Source of the DNA: Corynebacterium tuberculostearicum | GTDB taxonomy: Bacteria; Actinomycetota; Actinomycetes; Mycobacteriales; Mycobacteriaceae | Length of the DNA: 64,000 nt | Reading direction: 5' to 3' | Assembly (NCBI RefSeq): GCF_016127015.1 | Contig: NZ_CP065972.1 | Coordinates: 930,001-994,000 of the forward strand | In this document: one piece after another, positions 1 to 9,024 of the stretch | How positions within the stretch are numbered: the stretch's first letter is position 1 | Layout: each line of letters opens with the position of its first letter | Made by a program: the position numbers and the translations under genes | The notes under the pieces: model-generated | What the model saw: the letters and a program-made list of their open reading frames with translations, nothing else | Database searches by the model: none | What the model was told of the DNA's origin: nothing

Positions 1-759
1 CGGAGCGCCAGTCTCCGGATCCTTTTGGGCCAGAACCTCGGCGGTGATTTCAATGAGGTAGGAATCAAGGTCGCCGGAATTCCATTCGCGGAATACCTCT
101 GCGATCTCGGCCGGCTCCATGCCTGCGCCATAGCGCAGCAGCTGATAAGCCTCGCCGATGACCTGCATATCGGCATACTCGATACCATTGTGGACCATCT
201 TCACAAAGTGGCCGGCGCCGTCCGCACCAATGTGGGTTACGCACGGAGTGCCGTCCACGTTGGCAGCGATGGACTCAAGAATCGGGCCGAGGGTCTCCCA
301 CGACTCCTTGGGGCCGCCGGGCATGATGGCCGGACCGTTGAGCGCGCCTTCCTCGCCACCGGAGATTCCGGCACCGACGAAGTGCTTGCCGCGGGCGGCT
401 ACGTCCTTCTCGCGGCGAATGGTGTCAGTGAACAAGGCATTGCCGCCGTCGATGATGATATCGCCATCATCCATGGCCTCGGCCAGCTGATCGATGACGG
501 CATCGGTGGCCTTGCCAGCCTTGACCATAATGATTGCCTTGCGCGGGCGCTCCAAGGAAGCCACAAAGTCTTCGATGGTTTCCGAGGGCACGAAGTTGCC
601 TTCCTCACCGTGGGCCTCAATGAGTGCATGAGTCTTTTCAGGGCTGCGGTTATACACCGCTACGGTATTGCCGTTGCGGGCAAAGTTACGGGCCAAATTA
701 GAGCCCATGACCGCCAGTCCCACGACGCCAATCTGAGCAAGTTCATTCTTATCAGTCAT
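1..759 (-). CDS. gnd: 6-phosphogluconate dehydrogenase, decarboxylating (N-terminal part; C-terminus beyond window edge)
   Basis: Oxidises 6-phosphogluconate to ribulose 5-phosphate with NADP+ and CO2 release in the cytosolic pentose phosphate pathway. The reverse-strand translation gives a Rossmann start (IGVVGLAVMGSNLARN), NRSPEKT after the second strand, the GAGISGGEEGA substrate loop and the HFVKMVHNGIEY segment with the catalytic Lys. About 253 codons are present of the usual 470-490; the reading frame runs off the left edge. The ATG at 759 is chosen because it follows a -10 like box (TAGGAT, 767-772) by 7 bases, which suggests a leaderless mRNA. The divergent neighbour is a thioesterase starting 59 bp away. 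Confidence 0.95.
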   Translation of the reverse strand, partial: MTDKNELAQIGVVGLAVMGSNLARNFARNGNTVAVYNRSPEKTHALIEAHGEEGNFVPSETIEDFVASLERPRKAIIMVKAGKATDAVIDQLAEAMDDGDIIIDGGNALFTDTIRREKDVAARGKHFVGAGISGGEEGALNGPAIMPGGPKESWETLGPILESIAANVDGTPCVTHIGADGAGHFVKMVHNGIEYADMQVIGEAYQLLRYGAGMEPAEIAEVFREWNSGDLDSYLIEITAEVLAQKDPETGAP

Positions 760-818
760 GCTGCCTATCCTACGTCACTAGGCTGCGAGGCTGGCATCAA
801 TGGCTAGGCTGGTGGACT

Positions 819-1265
819 ATGTCGGATACGCAGAAACTCAATGACTTGCTCCACCTCGCGCACACGCGAGTGCTCAACGCAGAAGAACTGGAGTCTCTCA
901 ATGCCTTAAACGGTGGCCTTGCGGAATTGCTAGGACTGCAGTTCACCCACGTGGGCCCGCGCGAGGTCCGTGCGAAACTGCAGGTGCTGCCGGAGCATCA
1001 CCAACCTTGGGGAGTAGCCAACGGCGGGTTGTATTGCTCCATCGCAGAAACCGTGGCCTCCATTGCCAGCGTGGCGGCTGCCGACGCCCCCGCAGTCGGC
1101 GTCAATAACTCCAGCGACTTCATTCGCTCCACAGGCGAAGGCGAGTTAGAAGCCGTGGCCACGCCGGTGCAGCTAGGCGGCCGCACCCATGTGTGGAGCG
1201 TCGAGATGCGGCAAGGCCGCGAGCTTATCGCCCGCACCACCTTGCGCACTATGATTCTGCGCTAG
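819..1265 (+). CDS. PaaI-family hotdog-fold thioesterase
   Basis: 148 residues with the hotdog (4HBT) pattern: a central helix preceded by GVANGGLYCSIAETVAS, which corresponds to the HGG-x-L-A motif of PaaI thioesterases but with Asn in place of His, then beta strands ending VEMRQGRELIARTTLRTM. Members hydrolyse acyl-CoA or aryl-CoA esters; the substrate cannot be told from sequence. The ATG lies 8 bases after TAGGCT (805-810), so the transcript is probably leaderless. It is divergent from gnd and overlaps the stop of the convergent saccharopine-dehydrogenase-like gene by 3 bases. Confidence 0.85.
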   Translation: MSDTQKLNDLLHLAHTRVLNAEELESLNALNGGLAELLGLQFTHVGPREVRAKLQVLPEHHQPWGVANGGLYCSIAETVASIASVAAADAPAVGVNNSSDFIRSTGEGELEAVATPVQLGGRTHVWSVEMRQGRELIARTTLRTMILR

Positions 1266-2428
1266 TTCATCCGAGCGGCGGTAAAAGACATGCCGTGGGC
1301 GGAAAGCCGCTGCAGATAGGGCTTTCCAAGTCCGGTGGCCGGGGTGAGTACGCCGCCTGCGCGGCTAGTACCGGAGCGCGAATCGAGCAAGCAGAGCGCA
1401 GCCTGGCTCAGCATCATTGCGGTGACTTCATAGCCCGGGTCGCCTTGTGCCGACACGGTGGCTCGCCAGCGTTGGCCATCTTCGGTAATGCCGTGGTGGC
1501 TGACCTGGAAATGTGCGCCGTTAGGTCCGGGGGTGGGCAAGACCTTTTCCACTAGTGGGCGCAGGCGCGACTGAGTGCCATCAAAAAGTAGCTTGGTGGC
1601 GAGCGCCAGCCCATAGGCGCGGGCGCGACCGGGAAGACCGGTGCCAGCCCACCATGCTTCCTTGTAAAACAGGCGTGTGCCCCACGCGCGCCCGAGCAGA
1701 GCGTTAGAGCGGCGCACCACGCGGGTATTGAACATGGACATGAAAAATGGTCCTACCCAGCCCACGCCGTCGACTTCTTTGATTTCGAAGTCATTCTGGA
1801 GACCGTCTAAGCGTGGCCCGGCCTTGGGATCCGGGTCCAGTGAGTAAGGATTATGCAGGTTGCGGGCTACATCTTTATCCGCGTGCGCGGCATGCGAGAC
1901 CTGCAGGGAAGACTCGATGGTGCCTGGTGAGATTCCGCCTTTGAGCTTACCGACGACCATCTGCACCCGTGCAAACGGCTTTCCTGCCGCCTGGTAGAGA
2001 TTGAGCATGCCAATATCCGAAGGGACGGAATCAAAGCCGCAGGAGTGAACGATGCGCGCACCCGTGGATTGGGCGGTGGCGTGGTGGGAATCGATGCTTC
2101 GGCGAATAAAGGGAACCTCACCGCAGAGGTCAACATAATCTACGCCATGGCGCGCGCAGGCGGCAACGACGTGGCCGCCATACAGGCTGTAGGGTCCGAC
2201 CACGGTGATTAGTACCTTGGTATTTTCCACCATGTGCTCCACAGCGTCGGCATCATCGGCGGCGGCGATGGCGATGTCCCAGTGCTGATTGAGTTCATCG
2301 CGCAGCGCGGCTAGCACCGGTCGGTTCCGGCCGGCCAGAGTCACAGAGGGCGCGTTAATCGAGGCAAGGTAGCGCGCCACCAATTGGCCGACCAGCCCGG
2401 TAGCGCCGTAAACAGTGATATCGCTCAT
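1262..2428 (-). CDS. Saccharopine dehydrogenase-like / trans-acting enoyl reductase family protein
   Basis: 388 residues. The N-terminus ITVYGATGLVGQLVARYLA is a GxxGxxG dinucleotide-binding motif and is followed by AGRNRPVL, as in the saccharopine dehydrogenase NADP-binding domain family; HSCGFDSVPSDIG in the middle is also typical. Mycobacterial relatives include the trans-acting enoyl reductase of phenolic glycolipid synthesis, so a role in lipid modification is possible but not proven. The ATG at 2428 is preferred over upstream starts because the Rossmann motif begins at once and TACGCT lies 8 bases upstream. The downstream end meets the thioesterase gene tail to tail; the upstream gene is corA, 23 bp away. 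Confidence 0.75.
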   Translation of the reverse strand: MSDITVYGATGLVGQLVARYLASINAPSVTLAGRNRPVLAALRDELNQHWDIAIAAADDADAVEHMVENTKVLITVVGPYSLYGGHVVAACARHGVDYVDLCGEVPFIRRSIDSHHATAQSTGARIVHSCGFDSVPSDIGMLNLYQAAGKPFARVQMVVGKLKGGISPGTIESSLQVSHAAHADKDVARNLHNPYSLDPDPKAGPRLDGLQNDFEIKEVDGVGWVGPFFMSMFNTRVVRRSNALLGRAWGTRLFYKEAWWAGTGLPGRARAYGLALATKLLFDGTQSRLRPLVEKVLPTPGPNGAHFQVSHHGITEDGQRWRATVSAQGDPGYEVTAMMLSQAALCLLDSRSGTSRAGGVLTPATGLGKPYLQRLSAHGMSFTAARMN

Positions 2429-2451
2429 AGTGCACGAGCGTACCGGATGGA

Positions 2452-3525
2452 TTAAAGCCAGTGGTTCTTTCGGAACCAAGCCCACAGGCCTACCACTACC
2501 AAGATCATAATGATAATCGCCATGGGGTAGCCCAACGCCCAGTGCAGCTCCGGTATGATGTCGAAGTTCATCCCGTAGATACCTGCCACCAGGGTAGGCG
2601 CGGCCCACATACCAACGACCGCGGAAATCGTGCGCATGTCGGAGTTCTGCTGCATGGTTACCTTGGCTACCGAGGCGTCGATAAGCGAAGTAAGACGCTC
2701 ATCGAAGCTGGAGACCTGGTCCTTGACCACAAGCTCATGGTCGTTGACATCGCGCAGGTAGGAGCGCAATTGTTTGGAAATTAAATCCTTGTGGTCAGAA
2801 ACCATGGACTTCAGCGCCACTGAGAGCGGGTCAATTGCATGCTTCATCTCCAGCACCTCACGCTTAAACATGTAAATGCGGTCCACATCAAACTTGAGGT
2901 TCGGGGTAAAGATTTCTTCTTCCAGCTCATCGACTTCGATGCTGATAAGGCGCGAAATCTCCGAATAGCGGTCCACCATCATATCCAGGATCTTCCAGGC
3001 CATGGCCACCGGGCCAAGCTCCACCAAGTCCTGCTCATCTTCCACGGTATACGCCAGGTTGGGCAGCTTTGCGCCGTGGCGCACGGTGATGATGAAGTTG
3101 GAGCCCATGATCATCTGGATCTCACCGGTGGAAATGATCTGGCGCTTATCCGTGACCTCATCGTGATCGCGGTAGTTCACGGAACGCGCGACCACGAAGA
3201 GCTGATCATCGTAACGCTCGAGCTTAGGGCGCTGGTGGGCCATAACGGCGTCTTCCACGATAAGTTCGTGGATGCCGAACTGGGAGGCCACTTTGGTCAT
3301 TTGGGACTCGTAGGGCTCATGGAGGCCCACCCAAATGAATCCGCGGCCGTATTCCTCTATGGCTTCCAGCGCGGAGCTGGTGGAATACTCCCCGGGAAGC
3401 GCCTCGCCATCCACAAAGACGCGGCAATGTTCGATGGCGCGCTCCGGTGGTACCGCCAGGGAAGTGGGCTTACTAGGAGGCTCGGATTTCTTGCGGCCCC
3501 TAAAGGGTGAAGGTACGGATGGCAT
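2452..3525 (-). CDS. corA: CorA-family magnesium/cobalt transporter
   Basis: 357 residues. A long cytoplasmic N-terminal part (about 1-290) ends in helices rich in charged residues, followed by two C-terminal membrane segments. The first membrane segment carries the family signature YGMNFDIIPE (GMN selectivity motif), and the protein ends with a short basic tail (WFRKNHWL). CorA forms pentameric channels for Mg2+, sometimes Co2+/Ni2+. The ATG at 3525 has an AAGGAGG ribosome site about 8 bases upstream, which decides the start over longer in-frame options. It is divergent from the methyltransferase gene at 3634. Confidence 0.93.
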   Translation of the reverse strand: MPSVPSPFRGRKKSEPPSKPTSLAVPPERAIEHCRVFVDGEALPGEYSTSSALEAIEEYGRGFIWVGLHEPYESQMTKVASQFGIHELIVEDAVMAHQRPKLERYDDQLFVVARSVNYRDHDEVTDKRQIISTGEIQMIMGSNFIITVRHGAKLPNLAYTVEDEQDLVELGPVAMAWKILDMMVDRYSEISRLISIEVDELEEEIFTPNLKFDVDRIYMFKREVLEMKHAIDPLSVALKSMVSDHKDLISKQLRSYLRDVNDHELVVKDQVSSFDERLTSLIDASVAKVTMQQNSDMRTISAVVGMWAAPTLVAGIYGMNFDIIPELHWALGYPMAIIIMILVVVGLWAWFRKNHWL

Positions 3526-3633
3526 CTTTTCAGCCTCCTTTGCGCGGTAGTGCGGGTATTTTCCCAATGGGCAGGCGGCGATTTTACGCAGCGGGTAAAT
3601 CTTACACCGAAGTCGGGTAATATAATCGAATCT

Positions 3634-4236
3634 ATGCCTACGTGGAAAGAAGTAACCGAAGCTAATCCCGAGCACTCCCATAACTTTGCCCGCAAATGGA
3701 AGGTGCTTGCCGCACAGGGCAAAGACATCAATGGCGAGGCTCGGCTTATCGACGCCATGGTGGAGCGCAACTCCACCATCCTTGATGCCGGCTGTGGCAC
3801 CGGCCGCGTCGGCGGTGAGCTGCTTCGCCGTGGCCACAGCGTTGTGGGCGTCGACGTAGACCCCATTCTCATCGAGCACGCTGAGCACGATTTCCCAGAG
3901 GGGCAATGGTTCGTGGGAGATCTGTGCGAGGAAGAGGTGCCAGAAGGCCCCTTTGATATCGCCGTATCCGCGGGCAATGTCATGGGCTTTCTAGCGAAGG
4001 ACGGCCGCGAACCCGCGCTGCGCAATATCTATAATTCCCTAAAACCAGGCGGTCGCCTCGTCAGCGGCTTTGGCGAGGGCCGTGGGTGGGAATTTGCTGA
4101 TTTCCTCGACATGGCGCAGAAGGTGGGCTACCGAGTCGACTTCACTTTCTCCTCGTGGGACATGAAGCTCTTCTCGGAGCATTCCACCTTCCTCGTCGCC
4201 GTTCTTTCGCGCCCTGGGTCAGACTTACTGGCCTAA
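3634..4236 (+). CDS. Class I SAM-dependent methyltransferase
   Basis: 200 residues. Motif I is LDAGCGTGRVGGELLRRG (about 50-67), followed by the acidic end of strand 2 (VVGVDVDPILIEHA) and the YNSLKPGGRLVSGFG segment, so this is a Rossmann-type methyltransferase of the UbiE/Methyltransf_11 type. The substrate is unknown. A perfect TATAAT box (3621-3626) sits 7 bases before the ATG, so the message is probably leaderless; this fixes the start. It overlaps the 3' end of the convergent thiD-tenA gene by 4 bases. Confidence 0.85.
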   Translation: MPTWKEVTEANPEHSHNFARKWKVLAAQGKDINGEARLIDAMVERNSTILDAGCGTGRVGGELLRRGHSVVGVDVDPILIEHAEHDFPEGQWFVGDLCEEEVPEGPFDIAVSAGNVMGFLAKDGREPALRNIYNSLKPGGRLVSGFGEGRGWEFADFLDMAQKVGYRVDFTFSSWDMKLFSEHSTFLVAVLSRPGSDLLA

Positions 4237-5768
4237 AAGCGCCTATCGGCTTGGTCGAAGAAGTCGACCTCATGGTGGCTGGCGGTGATATAGGCGCGCT
4301 CGGCCCGCAGGCGAGTGCGCTCATCCGCCTCGGAGAGAGCTTGTTCGACGATGTCGAGGCTAGCGCGAACCCCGTTGAGGAAGTCCTCGCCGCCATACAT
4401 GGAGAGCCATGAGTGATAGGGGTGTTCGGGGGAATCAACTTCTGCGAGGTGGAGGCCTACTTCTGCATATAGCCAGTAGCAGGGCAGTACCGCCGCCGCG
4501 CCCACCACGTAGTCATCCGTGTGCGTCGAACGGATCAGGAAATCCGTATAGGCGCTAGTTACCCGGGAGGCTGCAGTCGTAATATCGCTCTCGAGCCAGC
4601 CGCGGTGCAGCTCCGCCTCTACCGCCAAGCAATCATGCGCTCCCTCAGCCCAGTGCAGTTGCTGTGCCGCTTCTGGGGCTTGGCTGGCGAGGCGAGCCAA
4701 CGCCTTGGAGTAAGCATTCAGGTACTGGGCATCTTGGTCGAGATAGAAGCCAAAGGCATCCTTCTCCAACGCTCCCGTGCCCAAGGCCTGAATAAAGGGC
4801 AGCGCCTTGATCGCCTCCCAGTGATCCCCGGCTAGGTTCCACAGACGTTGCGTGTGCGGGCCGGCCGCGGGAACGCGGGGCTGGTCGACGTTTGCCGGTT
4901 CTACCAGGTTGCCGGATAAGTACGGCTGGGGCAGAGTAGACGCCGCCTGCATGAGACGCTGCGAGCGGTGCAGGTGGTCCACGGGCCCGTGTCCCTTGCC
5001 CACGTGAAGCGCATCCGCATGGGCAATGGCCTCGTGCAGCCACTGGGTGGACCACGTTAGAGCTGCCGCGGGGCTATCGCCGGCTCCCAGGCGGGTGGCT
5101 AGGGCAGAGGAAAGGGAACAGCCAGTGCCATGCGTATTCTTCGTGTCCACTCGGCTTGCAGCAACGCGGTGCACGGACCCATCCGCATTGACCACCGCAT
5201 TGTCGGCGATGTCACCATCGAGGTGCCCACCCTTGACGACGACCGCGGTATTAGCAGCCTTTGCCCACTCCTTTGCCGTGGCAATGGCCTCTTCTAGGTC
5301 GCTCGCCTCGTTCGTATGAGTAAGGACTACCAATTCTTTTAAGTTCGGGGTGATGAGATCCACCTGGGAACAGAGATCGCGCACGGCCTGTTCTGCTTCC
5401 TTCTCGAGCAGGCGATCTCCGCTGGTAGCTACCATGACCGGATCAAGTACCACGGGAACATCGGCCGGCAGGCGGCGCAGGAAGGCTGCGACCTTGGCGG
5501 TAATGGCGGCGTCGGCAAGCATGCCAATCTTTACCGCATCAATCTCCACATCGTCGATGACGGAGTCTAGCTGCTCCTGCAGAAAGTCCACCGGTGGTAC
5601 GTGGACGCTACGGACACCCTGGGTGTTTTGAGCCACCAACGCCGTCACGACGCTCATGCCGTAGCCGCCTGCGGCAGAGATGGACTTCAGATCGGCTTGA
5701 ATTCCTGCTCCGCCGGTGGGATCAGTACCGGCAATGGATAGTACTCGGGGATAGATGCCTTTAGCCAT
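4233..5768 (-). CDS. thiD: Bifunctional HMP(-P) kinase ThiD - TenA thiaminase II-like fusion
   Basis: 511 residues with two domains. Residues about 1-260 are ThiD (ribokinase fold; SIAGTDPTGGAGIQADLK at the start, DPVMVATSGDRL, and THGTGCSLSSA near the end), which phosphorylates hydroxymethylpyrimidine and its monophosphate. Residues about 290-511 are TenA-like, with the conserved LPCYWLYAEVG segment carrying the catalytic Cys and late acidic residues; TenA hydrolyses thiamine breakdown products such as aminopyrimidines. It is the last gene of thiM-thiE-thiD/tenA and overlaps thiE by 8 bases, so translational coupling is likely. Control is by the TPP riboswitch upstream of thiM. Confidence 0.93.
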   Translation of the reverse strand: MAKGIYPRVLSIAGTDPTGGAGIQADLKSISAAGGYGMSVVTALVAQNTQGVRSVHVPPVDFLQEQLDSVIDDVEIDAVKIGMLADAAITAKVAAFLRRLPADVPVVLDPVMVATSGDRLLEKEAEQAVRDLCSQVDLITPNLKELVVLTHTNEASDLEEAIATAKEWAKAANTAVVVKGGHLDGDIADNAVVNADGSVHRVAASRVDTKNTHGTGCSLSSALATRLGAGDSPAAALTWSTQWLHEAIAHADALHVGKGHGPVDHLHRSQRLMQAASTLPQPYLSGNLVEPANVDQPRVPAAGPHTQRLWNLAGDHWEAIKALPFIQALGTGALEKDAFGFYLDQDAQYLNAYSKALARLASQAPEAAQQLHWAEGAHDCLAVEAELHRGWLESDITTAASRVTSAYTDFLIRSTHTDDYVVGAAAVLPCYWLYAEVGLHLAEVDSPEHPYHSWLSMYGGEDFLNGVRASLDIVEQALSEADERTRLRAERAYITASHHEVDFFDQADRRF

Positions 5769-6390
5769 GGAAAGCCTCCTTAAGGTGGGCGGCGACTGCT
5801 GCGGGGTCCTCGGCCGCCATGATGTCGCTGACTACGCAAATTCCGGCAAACTCGCTGCCCGCCAGCTCGTGCGCATTATGGGTCTTGATTCCGCCGATGG
5901 CGACGGACTCGATGCCACGCTCATGTGCGGTGTGAGCGAGTGCTGCGGCCGCAGCCGTACCCATGCCGGCTGGGGCGTTTTTCTTCGTAGCAGTCGAATG
6001 CACGGGCCCGATGCCGACGACGTCTGGGCGCGCATCGTCCGCAATAGCAGCAAGCTCCTCGTTACTGCCGATGGATAAGCCAATAAGCTGTCCCTTACCC
6101 AGCTTCTCTCGGGCCTCGCGAAAAGCCATATCATCCTGCCCAATGTGCAGGTGGCAGCCGAGCTTTGCTGCCACCTCTACGCGGTCATTGATGAATAGCG
6201 GGACATCGCCCAGTACGTCAAGCAATTCGCGTGCGGTGCGCTCGATCTGTTCATCGCTAGCTTCCTTGTCCCGGAGCTGGACAACGGTAACACCGCCGCG
6301 TACAGCCTCCTGCACGATGGGGACCACGTTGTCTCGCCCGCCAGCCAGATCTGGATCGGTGACCAGGTAGAGCGTCCAGTCAATAGCCAC
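5761..6390 (-). CDS. thiE: Thiamine-phosphate synthase
   Basis: 209 residues, TIM-barrel enzyme joining HMP-PP and THZ-P to thiamine monophosphate. Visible signatures are YLVTDP at the start, VVQLRDKEAS, LFINDRVEVA, HIGQDD, GIGPVHSTATKK and SVAIGGIK. The start is a GTG at 6390 with GAGGAGA a few bases upstream, lying inside the end of thiM: the thiM TAA is directly followed by this GTG. The 3' end overlaps thiD-tenA by 8 bases. It is part of the riboswitch-controlled salvage operon. Confidence 0.95.
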   Translation of the reverse strand: MAIDWTLYLVTDPDLAGGRDNVVPIVQEAVRGGVTVVQLRDKEASDEQIERTARELLDVLGDVPLFINDRVEVAAKLGCHLHIGQDDMAFREAREKLGKGQLIGLSIGSNEELAAIADDARPDVVGIGPVHSTATKKNAPAGMGTAAAAALAHTAHERGIESVAIGGIKTHNAHELAGSEFAGICVVSDIMAAEDPAAVAAHLKEAFHG

Positions 6391-7203
6391 TTAAATCTCC
6401 TCTACATCAGTGAGCCTGACTAGGCCCTCGATATCCGCGGTCGGAACATCGTAGAGCGCATCCAGCCAAGCAACGGCAAAGGAGCCGGGGGCGTGGTGCT
6501 TCTCGGCGGCCACGCTTCCCGCCGCACCAACGTGCGCGTGGGCGGCGATGATCGCTTCGAAAGGATCCTCCCACGCGGCCAGATATGCGGCGCAGATAGC
6601 ACCGAGGGAACAGCCAGTACCGATGACGTTTTGGAGCATCGGGTGCCCTGATTCGAGGTAGACGGCACGCGTTGTAGCGCCGACGTGGACGATAAGGTCT
6701 CGCGGGCCGGAAATAGCCACGACGGCGCCGGTATCCCTTGAAAGTGCTACTGCCGAATCCAGGGCGGCTTCCACGCCATCGGTAGATTCGACGCCTCGGC
6801 CGCCCCGTCCGGTTCCTGCGAGGGCAATGATTTCTGAGGCATTGCCACGGATTGCGCCCGGGCCAAGTGGCAGCACCTCGCGCATGAAGTCGGTGCGGTG
6901 GCTCAGGCCGCCGGCGCCTACCGGATCGAGTACCCAGGGGGTGTGGGCGGAGTTCGCCCCAGCGATGGCCTCGCGCATGCCGCCGTATTGCTCTGAGCTG
7001 GGCGTACCGCAATTGATGAGTACGCCGCTGGCTACCTGCGCAAATTCGCGCGATTCCTCTGGCGTATCGACCATTGCCGGGCTAGCCCCGATGGCCAGCA
7101 GGGCATTGGCGGTGACGTTGCTGACGACCTTATTGGTCAAACATTGAATAAGCGGCGTGGACTCGCGCACAGCGTCGTGTGCGCGCAGAAAAGCATAATC
7201 CAC
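6391..7203 (-). CDS. thiM: Hydroxyethylthiazole kinase
   Basis: 270 residues. Phosphorylates the thiazole alcohol THZ for thiamine salvage. Seen: [20 protein letters not shown] near the N-terminus, [10 protein letters not shown], and [17 protein letters not shown] carrying the GTGCS anion hole and catalytic Cys. The start is taken as GTG at 7203 rather than further upstream, because the sequence just before it is the 3' strand of a TPP riboswitch whose terminal GAAGGGA doubles as the ribosome site. It is the first gene of the operon; no thiC, thiG or thiS lies nearby, so the operon serves salvage rather than de novo synthesis. Confidence 0.95.
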   Translation of the reverse strand: MDYAFLRAHDAVRESTPLIQCLTNKVVSNVTANALLAIGASPAMVDTPEESREFAQVASGVLINCGTPSSEQYGGMREAIAGANSAHTPWVLDPVGAGGLSHRTDFMREVLPLGPGAIRGNASEIIALAGTGRGGRGVESTDGVEAALDSAVALSRDTGAVVAISGPRDLIVHVGATTRAVYLESGHPMLQNVIGTGCSLGAICAAYLAAWEDPFEAIIAAHAHVGAAGSVAAEKHHAPGSFAVAWLDALYDVPTADIEGLVRLTDVEEI

Positions 7204-7207
7204 AACT

Positions 7208-7285
7208 ATCCCTTCGCTAGTTCTAACTGAGTGCAGGTTCGATGGGTATTTCTCAGCCGCACCGTGTGTGGCACCCCATGTTGCG
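7208..7285 (-). promoter_or_regulatory. TPP (THI-box) riboswitch upstream of thiM
   Basis: On the minus strand the sequence reads GGGGTGCC (7270-7277), then GCGGCTGAGAAATACCC, then CGAACCTG, and finally TAGCGAAGGGAT directly before the GTG of thiM. These blocks match the conserved core of the thiamine pyrophosphate aptamer (CUGAGA, ACCC, GAACCUG, final GGGA strand). Because the last strand contains the likely ribosome site 5-8 bases from the start codon, translational control is the simplest model: bound TPP would hide the site. Confidence 0.93.
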
Positions 7286-7382
7286 TGTCTCAGCCTAACA
7301 AAGGTCACGGAAACTATGTGCGAAAACCAGCGTCCGGGTATCCAGTTGTGGAATCGCCGGCGCTAATAACGGGTAGTCCGGG

Positions 7383-7432
7383 AAAATAAAAATCGCCGCC
7401 CGCAGCCTGCGTGCAGCAGGTGGGGCGGCGAT
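7383..7432 (-). terminator. Rho-independent terminator of ndh
   Basis: On the minus strand, ATCGCCGCCC pairs perfectly with GGGCGGCGAT (arms at 7423-7432 and 7393-7401 plus neighbours), enclosing an inner CCTGC/GCAGG stem, and is followed by TTTTTATTTT. It lies 16 bp past the ndh stop, and separates ndh from the thiamine operon that starts downstream. Confidence 0.93.
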
Positions 7433-7447
7433 GCGAGCGAGGAGATA

Positions 7448-8791
7448 TTACTTCTCGTTCTTGTTAATGATATTGCGTGCGATGCGCTGCTGGGTGGTGA
7501 TTTCCAGATTGCCGCGGTCGCGGGAGAGGATATTGGTTGCCCAGTTAACCAGCACGGCCAAGCGGCTGCGCAGACCAATGACGTAGGTCAGGTGCAGGCC
7601 GAGCCATGCTACCCAACCTGCAAAGCCACCGAATTCGGTCTTGCCCAGCTTAACGACGGCGTTGAAGCGCTTGACGATGGCCATGGAGCCCTTGTCGAAG
7701 TAGTCGAAGGCTTCCTTCTCATTAGCGGTAGATTCCTCATCCACCTTGGCCTGAATGAGCTTAGCGACGTGCGCGCCACCCTGGATTGCAACCTGTGCCA
7801 GACCCGGCAGGCGGTTGAGGGAGATCATGTCACCGACCATGTAGACGTTATTGTGCTCGCCTACGGTTAGGTCCTCGTTGACGGAGACGCGACCTGCGCG
7901 GTCTGCCTCGACACCAGCCTGCTCTGCAACCATCTTGCCCAGTGGGGAAGCGGCCACACCGGCGGACCAGATCTTGGTAGCACCCGTCAGGGTGGTCTCT
8001 TCCTCGGTCTTCATATCCTTGTAGGTGACAGTATCCGCGGTTACGTCGGTCACCATGGCGTTGAGGTGAACCTGTACGCCTTCCTTTTCCAAGGTGCGCT
8101 GCGCCTTGCGGCCTAGGCGCTTGCCAAATGGTGGCAGTACCTGTGGGGCGCCATCGAGCAGGTAGATCTTGGCGGAGGTGGTGCCGTAGTTGGAGTAGAC
8201 ATCGTTGAGGGTACGGTTTGCCAGTTCGGCAATCTGGCCGGTGAGCTCAACGCCGGTTGGGCCAGCACCAACGATGATGAAGGTGAGCAGGCGCTCGCGT
8301 TCTGCGGGGTCGTCAGTAAGCTCAGCCTTTTCAAACGCCGAGATGATGCGGGAACGCAGCTCCAAGGCATCGTCCAAGGTCTTCATGCCAGGGGCGAACT
8401 CGGCGAAGTGGTCGTTGCCAAAGTAGGACTGACCGGAACCTGCGGCGACAACCAGGGAGTCATAAGCATAGGTGCGGGAGAACTCGTCCTGCTCGGCGGT
8501 CACCGTCTGATCCGCCAGATTGATATCAGTTACCTCAGCATTGACGAAGTGGACGTTGTCCTGATCACGCAGCAGCTGGCGGGTGGAAGGGGCAACCTCA
8601 CCGGCGGAAATCATGCCGGTAGCTACCTGGTACAGCATCGGCTGGAACAGGTGGTGGTTCTTCTTATCGATGAGGGTGATTTCCACATCGGCGTTCTTCA
8701 GCTTCTGAACGGTGTTGAGACCACCGAAGCCGGCGCCAACCACGACGACGTGATGGCGGCCACCGTTGGGGCGATAAGGGGTATCAGTCAT
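7448..8791 (-). CDS. ndh: Type II NADH dehydrogenase (non-proton-pumping)
   Basis: 447 residues. Membrane-associated flavoprotein that passes electrons from NADH to menaquinone. The FAD-binding GAGFGGLNTVQKL motif is at about 19, the NADH-binding GAGPTGVELTGQIAEL motif near 180, and MVGDM plus LAQVAIQGGAHVA near 320-340 are typical of Ndh-2. The C-terminal part has an amphipathic helix region (FGGFAGWVAWLGLHLTYVIGL) that usually anchors the enzyme. It stands alone with its own terminator. The 233 bp between its start and the next + strand gene contain no other gene I can support. Confidence 0.95.
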   Translation of the reverse strand: MTDTPYRPNGGRHHVVVVGAGFGGLNTVQKLKNADVEITLIDKKNHHLFQPMLYQVATGMISAGEVAPSTRQLLRDQDNVHFVNAEVTDINLADQTVTAEQDEFSRTYAYDSLVVAAGSGQSYFGNDHFAEFAPGMKTLDDALELRSRIISAFEKAELTDDPAERERLLTFIIVGAGPTGVELTGQIAELANRTLNDVYSNYGTTSAKIYLLDGAPQVLPPFGKRLGRKAQRTLEKEGVQVHLNAMVTDVTADTVTYKDMKTEEETTLTGATKIWSAGVAASPLGKMVAEQAGVEADRAGRVSVNEDLTVGEHNNVYMVGDMISLNRLPGLAQVAIQGGAHVAKLIQAKVDEESTANEKEAFDYFDKGSMAIVKRFNAVVKLGKTEFGGFAGWVAWLGLHLTYVIGLRSRLAVLVNWATNILSRDRGNLEITTQQRIARNIINKNEK

Positions 8792-9024
8792 GGATTTAAT
8801 GCTACCTTCCTTAAGAAAGCTAATGTTTAGTACCCATACAGTCTAAACACTTCAAACAGAACGCGCATACTTAATGACTGATAAACTTCCGCCGCTGCGT
8901 TGCAGATTCCGCAGGAAGAACCGGCGCGGCTGTGCGGAGCGCCTAAACCGGGGTGCGCACAAAGCTGACTAAGGTTGTTCCGGATAGTGACTTCCTCCGC
9001 CCACCAAGGAGCGCACCTGGCATT

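Noticed and set aside
25..807. 260-codon + strand frame across gnd
   Set aside because: Antisense to the clear 6-phosphogluconate dehydrogenase reading.
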